This document shows positions 37,726-46,440 of a DNA stretch of 64,000 bases, piece after piece. Source of the DNA: CALDTK01 sp963837005 (GTDB lineage: Bacteria; Bacteroidota; Bacteroidia; Chitinophagales; Saprospiraceae). A program made the position numbers and the translations under genes. Positions within the stretch are counted from its first letter, which is position 1. Each line of letters opens with the position of its first letter. The notes under the pieces were generated by a model. It was not told the origin of the DNA. It searched no databases and was given only the letters and a program-made list of their open reading frames with translations. The stretch is taken from positions 620,001 to 684,000 of the forward strand of contig CAWIMC010000013.1 in NCBI GenBank assembly GCA_963837005.1, given 5' to 3'.

Positions 37726-39182
37726 AGCGGCGCGTTCGACGAGCTCTGCTCGCACGCCGCTGGCTGGGCGAGCGGATGGTGACGGACATCCCGTTTGCCG
37801 GTGACGACTTCGGAGATGAGGGCGGTGCGGAGGGCGCGGAGGGAGGTGATTTGACTATTAAGTGCAATTAGGTTTCGATCGATCTCACCGGTGATGCTAT
37901 CGATTAACCGCACGATTTCAAGCTGCTCTGCCTGCGTTGGGCAAGGAACGTATAGATATGCGAGCGTTTCTCGATTAATCTTAGGCATGGCGACTCTGTC
38001 CGATTCCATAGTTGCCCACTCGGTAAGCCTAGGTGACAACAAAAGGTACAAAAGGTACTTATTTATCATGCCGGCTTCGCTCTCTAATCCATACATGTCG
38101 GCGCTGCATAGACAATCTTCGGGTGCTATCGTAACCTTGCATAGTGCGGGCCGAATTTTTGAATAAATTACTGTGCCCTTAGCACAGTTATACTTTCCGC
38201 TTATAGCCTCCTGCTCGCCGGCAGACTCCTTGTATTTCAGTTGCCCTGTTTTTGACTCCACATGATTTGGCGCGATCAACAACATATCAATATATGGTGA
38301 TTCTTTTGGATCTACTTGACCTTCCACTATGTGTACTTGTCGACTAAACTTGACAATTCCCCACCCCTCCGGCACTTCCCCCAGCCACTCGACGCCGGAG
38401 TCTTTCAATGGAGCATCAGGATCGAGGCCGCGGGTGACGGCGCGGTGGATGAGGGCGGTGCGCTGCTCGGTGAGGAGTTGGACGAGGCGTTCTTTGGCGG
38501 CGATGAGTTCGTCGATCTGGGCGGTTTTGGCGTCGAGGTAGCGGGCGATGGCGATTTGCTCGGGGAGTGGGGGGAGACCAAAAGTGTATTCTTCGACTTC
38601 CCGCGTGCCTACACGCTTTTGGCCAGCGGCGCCCTGCATGAACGCCTCGTTCGGAATTCTGAAAGAGTGTGCGAACACGAGATAGTATAGATATTCTGAA
38701 ACGGTGTTTGCCGTAGCGCGTAAAACATGAAATTCGGTAGATGCGAATGCTACTCCGTTTGTCAGGCCTGATAATACTGCTGCTTTACCGTTTTCAAAGC
38801 AGGGTGTGATTTTAGCCAGAATAACGTCGTCGTCCTCGGCATAAGTAAATCCGGTAAATACATCTGCTATTTGCTTGGTACGTGTAGTATCCACTTCGCC
38901 CTGTATACCTACGAGTTCCATGGGGATGAACGTGACCTCGATCTCGTCGTCGTGTGTAAATGAGGAGTTGCTTTTAGTTGGATTTACCTCTACAACGTGC
39001 TTCAGTCGCTTTAACTCCCAATGCGCCGGCACCTCCCCGAGCCAGGGCTGACCGGAGGGCTTATAGGCCGGGTAACGAGTGGGACAATCTGCTTTGGCTA
39101 GAATTTTCTGTGCTGGGCGCGCTGGCTGTGTTTCGGCCTTCGGCGACCTGCGAAAGGTGAATACTGTGGCGTTGTCGATCAT
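37722..39182 (-). CDS. hsdS: Type I restriction enzyme specificity subunit S
   Basis: DNA-recognition subunit of 486 residues with two target-recognition domains, each introduced by a WLGEVP..W motif (residues about 47-60 and 270-285) and followed by a helical spacer (ARYLDAKTAQIDELIAAKER after the first and EIVRLIDSITGEIDRNLIAL after the second). The GC content of the two recognition domains (38000-38350 and 38600-39000) is visibly lower than that of the spacers, as expected for horizontally exchanged domains. It is the first gene of the operon and its stop overlaps the hsdR start (ATGA). Confidence 0.93.
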   Translation of the reverse strand: MIDNATVFTFRRSPKAETQPARPAQKILAKADCPTRYPAYKPSGQPWLGEVPAHWELKRLKHVVEVNPTKSNSSFTHDDEIEVTFIPMELVGIQGEVDTTRTKQIADVFTGFTYAEDDDVILAKITPCFENGKAAVLSGLTNGVAFASTEFHVLRATANTVSEYLYYLVFAHSFRIPNEAFMQGAAGQKRVGTREVEEYTFGLPPLPEQIAIARYLDAKTAQIDELIAAKERLVQLLTEQRTALIHRAVTRGLDPDAPLKDSGVEWLGEVPEGWGIVKFSRQVHIVEGQVDPKESPYIDMLLIAPNHVESKTGQLKYKESAGEQEAISGKYNCAKGTVIYSKIRPALCKVTIAPEDCLCSADMYGLESEAGMINKYLLYLLLSPRLTEWATMESDRVAMPKINRETLAYLYVPCPTQAEQLEIVRLIDSITGEIDRNLIALNSQITSLRALRTALISEVVTGKRDVRHHPLAQPAACEQSSSNAPL

Positions 39183-39374
39183 GGCACTCTCTGTGTGGAG
39201 AACAGTGTACCACCTTTTTCCACAGCCTGTGGAAAACAGTTTGTGTCAGAGTTTTAGACCAAGTATAACCTGCTGATCGACAGTGGATGGGCAATTGGTC
39301 CAAAACGGCACTTCACCGGAAATCCCCGCATCTCGGTACCTACCTTACTCGGGGAGTCCGCCGATGCATCCCCT
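39183..39374. other. Gap upstream of hsdS, promoter region of the type I RM operon
   Basis: The RM promoter should lie here. It contains a nearly symmetrical TTTTTCCACAGCCTGTGGAA segment (39214-39233) and the octamer TACCTTAC (39341-39348). No coding potential was seen. Confidence 0.3.
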
Positions 39375-40225
39375 TTACCCCGACGGCAGGTCATCCCACC
39401 ACTCCGTATCCAGCTTCTTCAACTCCAGTATCTGGTCGGTCTGCATTCTCAGTCCGTACTCGTAGATGTAGGCGCCGAGCTGCTGCCCATCGATGAGGAT
39501 GAGCGCAGCGCCCGTGGCTAATAATTCGGCAAAGCGAATCGCGTCGGCCGAAAAGCCTGAAGTCGTAATGAACACTCCCTTCGTCGCGCCGGCACCCGCG
39601 AGTGCGCCGACGAAGGCTTGGATCTCCGGTCGGCCTACGGTACGATCGGTGTAGCGCTGGCTTGGATATAGATTCGCCCGAAGCCGAGGACATCCTCCTT
39701 GATAATTCCGTCGATTCCACCGTCGCGGCTAAGGGCCGTGACCTGGCCACTGTTGCCGATTTCGGCACCGTAGCCCATACGTTGCAGGAGGCGTACCACG
39801 ATTCGCTCGAAGGACGCGGGCGACTTCTCTTCTAGTATCGCGAGGATCTCTTGGTAGCGGAGTTGTTTGAGGAGCTTGAAGAATTCCTCGATCGTCTCCT
39901 GTGGGTTGTCCTCGGCCACTATAGGCGCGGGTGCTGCTGGCGTTTCGGCAGTCAGACCCATTGGCACCACCACTTCTTGAGCCTTGGCCGCGTTGCGGGC
40001 AGCTAGCCGTTCTCGAATGGCATTTTGAATCTTCTCGTCGCATGCCTTCACTAGCGCGCGACCGTCACCGTTGAGCGCATAGTGAGCCCGTTTATGCTTT
40101 GCGATGAGGCCGGCCTTGTTGAGGTAGCTGATTGCCGATTGGACGTGGTCGGGAAACACGGGTTTGTTGCCACTGTCGTAGGTCTCGGTGAGCTGAACAA
40201 TCGAATTGTATGTGGTGCCATACAT
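39375..40225 (-). pseudogene. Mrr-like type IV restriction endonuclease, frameshifted
   Basis: Methylation-dependent restriction enzyme of the Mrr family. The N-terminal winged-helix part is recognisable from the DHVQSAISYLNKAGLI segment; the PD-(D/E)XK domain begins FERIVVRLLQRMGYG and holds GGIDGIIKEDVLGFGRIYIQA with the catalytic Asp and the Gln-x-K position. At about 39655 the frame is lost by deletion of one A (the expected QAKRYTDRTVGRPEIQ is split), and the C-terminus (GVFITTSGFSADA through WWDDLPSG) continues in another frame. The first roughly 30 residues of the usual N-terminal domain are also missing upstream of the ATG at 40225. It is damaged or carries a sequencing indel. Confidence 0.82.
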
Positions 40226-40365
40226 TCTGCATGCTTCTACCGAGCGGGGCTCACGGGTAGCAGGATTGTCAACTGAAGCAATAGGCGACTTTTATTTGTG
40301 CAATACATTAAGCGGCTTCGAGCTCGGTGAGCAGTTCTGCATCTTTCTGAAGCTATGTGTCTGTG
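40226..40365. other. Short gap with a possible restriction-gene relic
   Basis: Minus-strand codons around 40311-40352 read KDAELLTELEAA then stop, reminiscent of the tail of a type I RM subunit, but a stop lies just upstream. It is probably a remnant of an earlier gene replaced here. Confidence 0.25.
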
Positions 40366-41460
40366 TCACTGCTTCGAATTGATTGCATCATGAATACACT
40401 TAGACATCACTTCTATGATCTGCCTCTCGTTCAGTGCTACACCATCTCTGACTCGTCTCTGCCTAATCCTGTTTATTAGGGCTTCTAACTCGCCTGGGGT
40501 CGGCTCTCTATTAAAGGCACCAACATGCAATTTAACGATTAGCGACTTCCAGCCTTCAGCCTCTTCCTTCACCGCCTTGTTAAGGATTTCTTCCCCGATA
40601 TGGTTGCTTGCGACTTGATCTACCTTCACACAACTACAGGTAGGTACAACCTCAGGGTGCGACTGTTTACATAATGCAATAAAGTTTAGGGCTTTAGCAA
40701 TTGTGATGTAGTCGTGCGACACGTCGTTCGCCTGTGGAGTGCTGTCTGCTTTATGGATGACGACGATAAGTTCGCCCAGTAACATCAAGTCAAAATGGCC
40801 ACATGATTCAACGCCTACGATATAAGCTGTAGGGTCTATCGGCTTACTACTTTCTGTGCGCTCTATACAGATAGCACTCAGCAGGTAGCCATCAGGGAGA
40901 GTAAGCCCGTCCCCCTCATTAGACTGCAATATTGCATTCACATAGGTCTGTAGCGCCTTCTGGATTTCGCCTCCGACTTTGAAATTATCGAAGGGCCTTC
41001 TTGTGGATGCATGCGCCCGGACGATTTGGCTACAGATGAAAGGCAAGCCGACTTCACCCCAAGTATAAGACTCAATCTTACCGACCTCTGGGGTAGGTAG
41101 CGCCAAAAGCCCGGGTAGCCACTCTACCATTGCCCTACTTTCTAGATGTCCAAGCTTTGTTTCGCAAGATGCGCAAAGGAGATTGTCCTGCACAAATTCG
41201 TCCCCTTGACTAATTTCAGCCTCGGTTAGCTTCCTGCCAATAGTATTCTCTACTTTGTCCGGCAATACCTCTCTCCCTGCGAACAGGGCTGAGCCACCTA
41301 TAGCAGAATTAGAAAATCGAAGTTCTTTATTTCTCTTGGTCTTACCTTGTTCATTTAGGTATCGCTTCGTTAATGAATGCGTTATGATGTGGGATCCTAG
41401 CTGGTCGGCCGAGCTGATCTGGCATATCGCGCACAGCGGTAGGTTGCTTACTTCTTTCAT
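40366..41460 (-). CDS. HNH-like zinc-binding protein, third gene of an RM-like module
   Basis: Protein of 364 residues whose N-terminus looks like an HNH or related zinc nuclease: CAIC (Cys10/Cys13), SHIITHS (His24/His28) and LLCASCETK (Cys96/Cys99). In canonical HNH proteins the last Cys is often followed by His (CxxCH); here it is Glu, so activity is uncertain. Residues about 130-364 are not recognised and appear alpha/beta. The start lies 26 bp after the stop of the HsdM-like gene, on the same strand and at similarly low GC, so it is likely the third gene of that operon and a candidate effector in place of an HsdR. Confidence 0.65.
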   Translation of the reverse strand: MKEVSNLPLCAICQISSADQLGSHIITHSLTKRYLNEQGKTKRNKELRFSNSAIGGSALFAGREVLPDKVENTIGRKLTEAEISQGDEFVQDNLLCASCETKLGHLESRAMVEWLPGLLALPTPEVGKIESYTWGEVGLPFICSQIVRAHASTRRPFDNFKVGGEIQKALQTYVNAILQSNEGDGLTLPDGYLLSAICIERTESSKPIDPTAYIVGVESCGHFDLMLLGELIVVIHKADSTPQANDVSHDYITIAKALNFIALCKQSHPEVVPTCSCVKVDQVASNHIGEEILNKAVKEEAEGWKSLIVKLHVGAFNREPTPGELEALINRIRQRRVRDGVALNERQIIEVMSKCIHDAINSKQ

Positions 41461-41485
41461 ATCAGTTCAGTTTTGTTAATTGTGT

Positions 41486-42910
41486 CTAGTTTATTAAATT
41501 GGTTTGAGCGAAAGCCGCCAACGCCTCATCGAAGGCAGCCTCCGAAGCCGTTAGCTCTTCTCTATCACGAGCCAGTTGGACGCGCAGCTTAGCGAGTGGC
41601 GGAACCTCTACCTCCTCCACCAAGTCCACATAGCGCGCGAGCGAGAGATCAAAATCGAACTCGGCAATCTGATCAGTGGTGGCGATGGAGGCAAAGCGCT
41701 TCTCGATGATACCAGGTGCGAGGCGGCCTGCGCGGAAATCGTTGACTAGTCGGGTAATGCGCTCGATGTCTGTGGAACGGAGTGCTGGGTTGCGCCGGTG
41801 ACCAGTGTCAGACTCACTGGCGTCGATGAAGAGGACCTGGTTGCTGGGCTTTCCGCGGAGTGAAAGGTCGAAAGTGAGAAGGACGTTGGGGACACGGGTT
41901 TCGGAACGTAAGCTCGCAGGGAGGAGAATCACAGCTTCCAGAATATCTCTCTCGATGAGGTCCTTACGGAAGTATTTACTGATTCTACTGCTTCTAAAGA
42001 GCACGTTTGACAGGGCTGTTGTGGCTGCCCAGTGCTTCGCAGTGGTGATTACGTGGGACAGCACGGCCACATCGCCGTATTGCACTAGTTCTGGCCCAAA
42101 GTTGCGGAACCGCTCGTCATGGAATAGGTCAAGTTGGGCGGCGCCCCACCATTTGGAGAGGAAAGGCGGATCAGTTATAACGACATCATAGCGTGCTATC
42201 TCTCCGCTGCTGTCCTTCAGAGGATCTGTAAGGCTGTTTCCTAACTGAAAGTCTACCGAAGCCTTATCGGATAGCAGTAGTGCGAGTTTGCCCACAGTCC
42301 AGATGACATCGTTAAGCTCTTGTCCGCTCACTTTGGCGCCACTGTCCACTTGGTCGAGAATATCGAACAAGTTAGTGCCTACGGCGGCAAACGGGTCGTG
42401 ATAGGTAGTGCCTGGCCTCGAGTGGGACAGTGAAACCATTAGTTCACTTATGCTACGGGGCGTAAGGAAATGCCCGGTGGTTATGCCGCCATGTTCTAAG
42501 AGCTGCGTAACAATATCCAAATATACCTTCCTGCTTTGCTGGGGTTCGCTTGGAAACGTGATTTTTCCCAGTGCTCTAAGCACCTCATATGGCAAAGGGC
42601 TATTTTGAATCGGATCGAAGCTAACACGTAGCGCGTAGAACAGATTTTCATCCTCGTTGCAAAAGCGTCTGAGCTCTTTTAGAATATGATCTGTACTACT
42701 TAGTTTTTCTACTAATGCTTCCCATTCACTAACTTCTAACTTGCCTGTTGTGAAACTGCCTAGCCCTTGGTCAATTGCGGCTTTTAGAAAGAGAAGTGGT
42801 GCCAAAAACCTCAAGTACACCTCCACATCAATAGCGCCACGCAGCTTGTTTAGCATGTTCCAAATGACTCTCGTGTCTTGAGTTCTGTGAATTGACGCTG
42901 TAAATTTCAT
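41486..42910 (-). CDS. HsdM-like N6-adenine methyltransferase with degenerate SAM motif
   Basis: Protein of 474 residues laid out like HsdM: an N-terminal helical domain (WNMLNKLRGAIDVEVYLRFL), the TPRSISELMVSL segment, then the methyltransferase fold. Motif I reads DPFAAVGTN (about 171) rather than DPACGTGG, losing the glycines that contact SAM, while motif IV is DPPF (about 246), still compatible with catalysis. It may bind DNA without methylating it, or be a divergent active enzyme. It lies 45 bp downstream of a short HsdS-like gene and 26 bp upstream of an HNH-like gene. Lower GC than surrounding DNA suggests transfer. Confidence 0.8.
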   Translation of the reverse strand: MKFTASIHRTQDTRVIWNMLNKLRGAIDVEVYLRFLAPLLFLKAAIDQGLGSFTTGKLEVSEWEALVEKLSSTDHILKELRRFCNEDENLFYALRVSFDPIQNSPLPYEVLRALGKITFPSEPQQSRKVYLDIVTQLLEHGGITTGHFLTPRSISELMVSLSHSRPGTTYHDPFAAVGTNLFDILDQVDSGAKVSGQELNDVIWTVGKLALLLSDKASVDFQLGNSLTDPLKDSSGEIARYDVVITDPPFLSKWWGAAQLDLFHDERFRNFGPELVQYGDVAVLSHVITTAKHWAATTALSNVLFRSSRISKYFRKDLIERDILEAVILLPASLRSETRVPNVLLTFDLSLRGKPSNQVLFIDASESDTGHRRNPALRSTDIERITRLVNDFRAGRLAPGIIEKRFASIATTDQIAEFDFDLSLARYVDLVEEVEVPPLAKLRVQLARDREELTASEAAFDEALAAFAQTNLIN

Positions 42911-42955
42911 CCTTCGTAGTGTGGTTTGGCGCTCTAGGCTCCGAATAGATATGAG

Positions 42956-43540
42956 TTACGCAGCTGGTAGCTGAGCACTCAGCACCATTCGTTCTACGTT
43001 CGTGATCGAATCTCGGAGTGCCACGTTGGTGTGAAACTGTAGTACGAGTGATGCATAGCGGCGGACGAAATGTGCATCTGGAATTGGAATCTCAACGTTC
43101 CGCATCTCCCGGACGCTAAGCGTTGGAATGGTAGTACTTCTCGAAGCACGCTGCAATTGCGCCTGTACGCCCGGCGACTGAAGAGCCCCAAATAGGTAGC
43201 GATTGTACCCACTTGGTGCTTCTTCGTCTATTTTCAATGCGATGAAGACAGTTGAAGCTACGTACGCCTGGGTGTCTGCATCAAGAGGGGGCAGACACGG
43301 TCGAAACTCGGAGCCCCGTGCCTGAAACAGTAAATCCCTCGGGGTTATGAGGTGGCGCATATCGCCGACAGACTCCAAGTCTACGTAGTCGGACTGATCC
43401 ACGTTGGTGACAATGCCTTCTGGGCTCACGTGTGATGCCTTCAGCAAGATGGCGCTCTCTGGTCCAGGGCTAACTTTTTGCGTGAGTCGTGTAGGCACTC
43501 CGGTCTGGAGGATGAGAGGGTGTTGATCTAGTTTTTTCAT
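42956..43540 (-). CDS. Short HsdS-like protein with a single recognition domain
   Basis: Protein of 194 residues from the ATG at 43540 (MKKLDQHPLILQTGVPTRL), about half of a normal HsdS. It contains one target-recognition domain (DLLFQARGSEFRPCLPP, STVFIALKID, YLFGALQSP, IPTLSVREMRNVEIPIP) and a terminal helix resembling the HsdS spacer (YASLVLQFHTNVALRDSI). Half-size S subunits can dimerise to recognise a symmetric site. An upstream ATG at 43621 would add 27 residues of poor quality. It is the first gene of the three-gene RM-like module. Confidence 0.75.
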   Translation of the reverse strand: MKKLDQHPLILQTGVPTRLTQKVSPGPESAILLKASHVSPEGIVTNVDQSDYVDLESVGDMRHLITPRDLLFQARGSEFRPCLPPLDADTQAYVASTVFIALKIDEEAPSGYNRYLFGALQSPGVQAQLQRASRSTTIPTLSVREMRNVEIPIPDAHFVRRYASLVLQFHTNVALRDSITNVERMVLSAQLPAA

Positions 43541-43773
43541 GATGCAAACGTATGCCTGCAAGGGCCACATGATCAAATTTTGAGGCCGTTTATTTTTGAT
43601 GCAATAAGTCTCCACTTTCATACTAACAACTTAAGTGGTTGATAGTCAACGAAAAACATGCTGTTTGCAGCGAGAAAAAACTCTAGATTGGCTCGATCTA
43701 TACAGCGTTTCCTCGTCACGTGTACCTCGATAGTTGAAGCTATACCTCGAAAGTCTGGCTGATCCGCGGGTGG

Positions 43774-43845
43774 CGTTCGACCGCTTCCGAGCGGTGCCAC
43801 CCACGAGGATTCGGTATGGGCCGCCCCTCGGAAGCGGTCGAACGG
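43774..43845. repeat. Inverted pair of family B hairpins
   Basis: Plus copy: GTTCGAC-CGCT-TCCG-AGCG-GTGCC. Minus copy at 43821-43845: the same design with one mismatch in the stem. They face each other across about 18 bp and match the hairpins at 48609-48641 and 53374-53515 in layout, but with different stem sequences. Confidence 0.7.
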
Positions 43846-44110
43846 TCCCTTACCACACGGAGCCGCGTAGCGTGCGTTGCTTAGGGGTAGACCAGGATTT
43901 ATCCGGGTCGATGACGGGAAGTGTGTTTGCCGAAAGGCGCCCAAATGCCTACCCAACCTTCAGCACTTCCCGCACCAGCCACCCCCGTGCACCCCGTAAA
44001 CTCAGCACGGCCAGCCCGGGCATCACCCTGCCTACAGTAGTAGGCGCAGCTCAGAGGCGGGTTAACCCGCACTTGCGGACCTTCTGTTTAGGTATGAATT
44101 ACCCACCTTG

Positions 44111-44150
44111 TCCGCAGATCATCCGCAGATCATCCGCAGATCATCCGCAG
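44111..44150 (+). repeat. Tandem 11-bp repeat, 3.6 copies
   Basis: TCCGCAGATCA at 44111, 44122, 44133 and a partial unit at 44144. Non-coding, upstream of nothing obvious. Confidence 0.85.
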
Positions 44151-44273
44151 CTGTCCGTAGAGCTCCCGGCCTTTAAGTGCCTACCTCCAGTCTGCTAGGT
44201 GTACAGCTACCCGATTCGCGCAAAACCGCGCGAGCATGTGCCCTTCGTAGACCCAACTCACCTCTGCACCCAC

Positions 44274-46382
44274 CTACCCTGCCGCATAGCGCTGGTTGGG
44301 ATGTGTGGCTACCTCTTCGGTTTGGACCAACTTGCCAGACTCGAGGAGGGGTCGGACGGCGCGTTTGATCTGCGCCCGCGATCTTCCTGTAAGCTGTACC
44401 AGCTCGCTCTGAGAAGCTGGTGATAGTGCGCATGCCGCTAGGACGGCAGCCTGAAGGACGGCGCCCGTCACCCGGCGCTCAGATCGTACTCCTTGAGTGA
44501 CCCTAGCCATCTTGGACCAGTCATCGTGGCTGCCGGGGAAACCAGGTGGAGCCCTTAGCTCAGTGTCCAGCCACAGTTGCTCATCAGCATCCATGGTGTC
44601 GCTAGATGCCTGATCTGAATTGCTTAACGGAAACTCACTATGACCTATGCCCGGCCCGCTATGGCCCGAACTCGTGTCCCCTTCTCCTGTACTACCGTCC
44701 TTGTGACCCAAGCTAGCCTCGCTATGACCTATGGCTGAGCTCGTATTTTCGCTACCCTCTGCCTTGTGACCTATGGTATGACCCATGCTCGCCGTACTAT
44801 GACCCAGGCTCTCCCCCCGACTAATCCCACACGCCGCATCCCAGGCCTCCGCCGCCGAGGCGCCTTGGTTGATGAAGGCCTCCGCTACCGATGCTTTCAA
44901 AGGGTCACTCAGCGCATAACGGGTGTATCGACCGCTGCCCTCTGGGGTGAGGTAGCCGAGGTCGCGCAGGTCTTTGAGGGTTTTTCCAGCGCCTCTCGGC
45001 AGCAGGCCACTGATTGTGCGCAGTTGGCTGTTGTCAATCGTGGCATGCTCTCTGGCGTAAACGAGTGCAAGGTGTGCAGGCTGCTCGGTGACGTTCGAGA
45101 GTTGCGAAAGCCAGGCTCTGTCTTCCGGGGCGATCAGGTGCAGCCGCGCGAGCTTGAGTTGGAACTCATACCGCTCGGTGCCCACGTCGATGTCCGGGGT
45201 CCGGAAGCCGAGCTTCTTCCACGCCCGCACGATCTTGGGGATTCCGGAGCCGGCCTCCTCCGCCAGACCGATGTAGCGGAAGGCGGCCACGAGGTTAGGA
45301 TTGCGTGGATCGGAGCGATTGCCGGCCACCATGTCGAGGCGGCGCACGCGGCTGTCGCCGGGGTTTTTGAAGAAGCAGCCCTGTTCATCCCTAATGATCA
45401 ACGAGCTTTCCTTCTCGGAATAGTCCGCATGGACGAGCAGGTTGACGAAGGCCTCCCGCATGGCCACGTGCGCGTCGGTCTGCGTGACGCGAACGCCGTC
45501 TAATAGGAGGAAGGGTGTAGGTAGGTCGGCGACCAGTTTGGGGTAGATGGTCTCGAAGGCGCCGAAGAGGTTGCCATCCCACAACACGCGATCGACCCAT
45601 CGATCCTGCTCGAGGTCGGTAGAGTCACGGATCCTGAAGTCGATGCGGTGGTGTCCACGCCAATCGCGGATGGCGGCCATCGTACCGAAAAGGAGAATAC
45701 CCGTGACCGTTAATCCCTCCTGGCCGGTGTGCCGATCGCGGCGATAGGCATTGAGTGAGCGGAGGTAATCGAGATCGGAGAGGCCAACGCGGTGCACGTC
45801 CGGGTTCGCGGTTAGGTCGCGCCTCCGGAAGCGCGCCAGCGAAGCCATGTCCAGGTCGGAAAGATCATAGCCCTTTAGGATAACAGCGTCGGCATCCTCG
45901 GCGGAGGCCTCGCGCATCATGCGGGTTACCTCGCCCTCGCCACATTTGTAGTCGCCCTCGTGCTTGCGGATGTAAGTGCCGAGGAAGGGGGACTTGTTGA
46001 TGTAAACGGGTTTGGCCTTCCGCGGCGCGGCCGGGACCCGAATGACGATCAATCTTTTGTCGCCGCTCCGCACGGTCCCCACGTCTTCGTCGCGCAAGAT
46101 CGGAGAACTGAGCTTGTTGGGGTTGTGCAGGATGTCGAAGAAGTTCTTGATCTGAGCTTCTGGGTTCTTGACGCCCGTGATCTCGATCTCACCGCCGACT
46201 TCGCTCATGCCCAAGATGATCCATCCGCCATTCGTGTTTGCGAAGGCGCTGACCGTGGGCCAGACCTCGTTGGGTAGGTTGGACTTCCCTTCCTTGACCT
46301 CGAGCTCTACTGTCTCTCCGCGTTGCAGGCGCGCGTGGAGCTGTACCAGCAGTTCGTCGTCGATCGGCTCGTCCATCTCCAT
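44274..46382 (-). CDS. AlbA_2-domain ATP-binding regulator (RecG-like C-terminal family)
   Basis: Protein of 702 residues. The N-terminal AlbA_2 (Schlafen-type) domain spans about 20-135 (ETVELEVKEGKSNLPNEVWP and NTNGGWIILGM), the middle has the GHKL-like helicase-related region (MREAFVNLLVHADYSEKESS, NPNLVAAFRYIGLAEEAGSG), followed by winged helices at about 405-500 and 640-700. Between them (about 520-582) is a low-complexity linker with eight or more GH dipeptides in the pattern S-(I/L/M)-G-H. Such proteins occur widely in defense islands but their role is not settled. Start at 46382 (MEMDEPIDDELL); a longer in-frame extension to 46580 is unmatched. It follows the GmrSD-like gene by 58 bp. 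Confidence 0.82.
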   Translation of the reverse strand: MEMDEPIDDELLVQLHARLQRGETVELEVKEGKSNLPNEVWPTVSAFANTNGGWIILGMSEVGGEIEITGVKNPEAQIKNFFDILHNPNKLSSPILRDEDVGTVRSGDKRLIVIRVPAAPRKAKPVYINKSPFLGTYIRKHEGDYKCGEGEVTRMMREASAEDADAVILKGYDLSDLDMASLARFRRRDLTANPDVHRVGLSDLDYLRSLNAYRRDRHTGQEGLTVTGILLFGTMAAIRDWRGHHRIDFRIRDSTDLEQDRWVDRVLWDGNLFGAFETIYPKLVADLPTPFLLLDGVRVTQTDAHVAMREAFVNLLVHADYSEKESSLIIRDEQGCFFKNPGDSRVRRLDMVAGNRSDPRNPNLVAAFRYIGLAEEAGSGIPKIVRAWKKLGFRTPDIDVGTERYEFQLKLARLHLIAPEDRAWLSQLSNVTEQPAHLALVYAREHATIDNSQLRTISGLLPRGAGKTLKDLRDLGYLTPEGSGRYTRYALSDPLKASVAEAFINQGASAAEAWDAACGISRGESLGHSTASMGHTIGHKAEGSENTSSAIGHSEASLGHKDGSTGEGDTSSGHSGPGIGHSEFPLSNSDQASSDTMDADEQLWLDTELRAPPGFPGSHDDWSKMARVTQGVRSERRVTGAVLQAAVLAACALSPASQSELVQLTGRSRAQIKRAVRPLLESGKLVQTEEVATHPNQRYAAG

Positions 46383-46440
46383 GGTGGGTGAAGGTCGGGA
46401 GGTTTTGCCGAAATCGAAGATTCGCGCAAGCAAAGGCGCC

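Larger units (their letters stand above)
43541..44273. other. 730-bp non-coding region rich in repeats
   Basis: No convincing gene. It holds two inverted family B hairpins (43774-43802 and 43821-43845), a GTGTTTGCCGAAAGGC family A variant (43921-43936), a 3.6-copy tandem 11-mer TCCGCAGATCA (44111-44150), and a minus-strand relic (43947-44040) reading PGLAVLSLRGARGWLVREVL that resembles the end of a T9SS sorting domain. The promoter of the RM-like module should be near 43560-43650, which is AT-rich. Confidence 0.5.

Noticed and set aside
43734..44198. 154-codon plus-strand frame in the repeat-rich gap
   Set aside because: Composed of hairpin and tandem repeats; no protein-like pattern.
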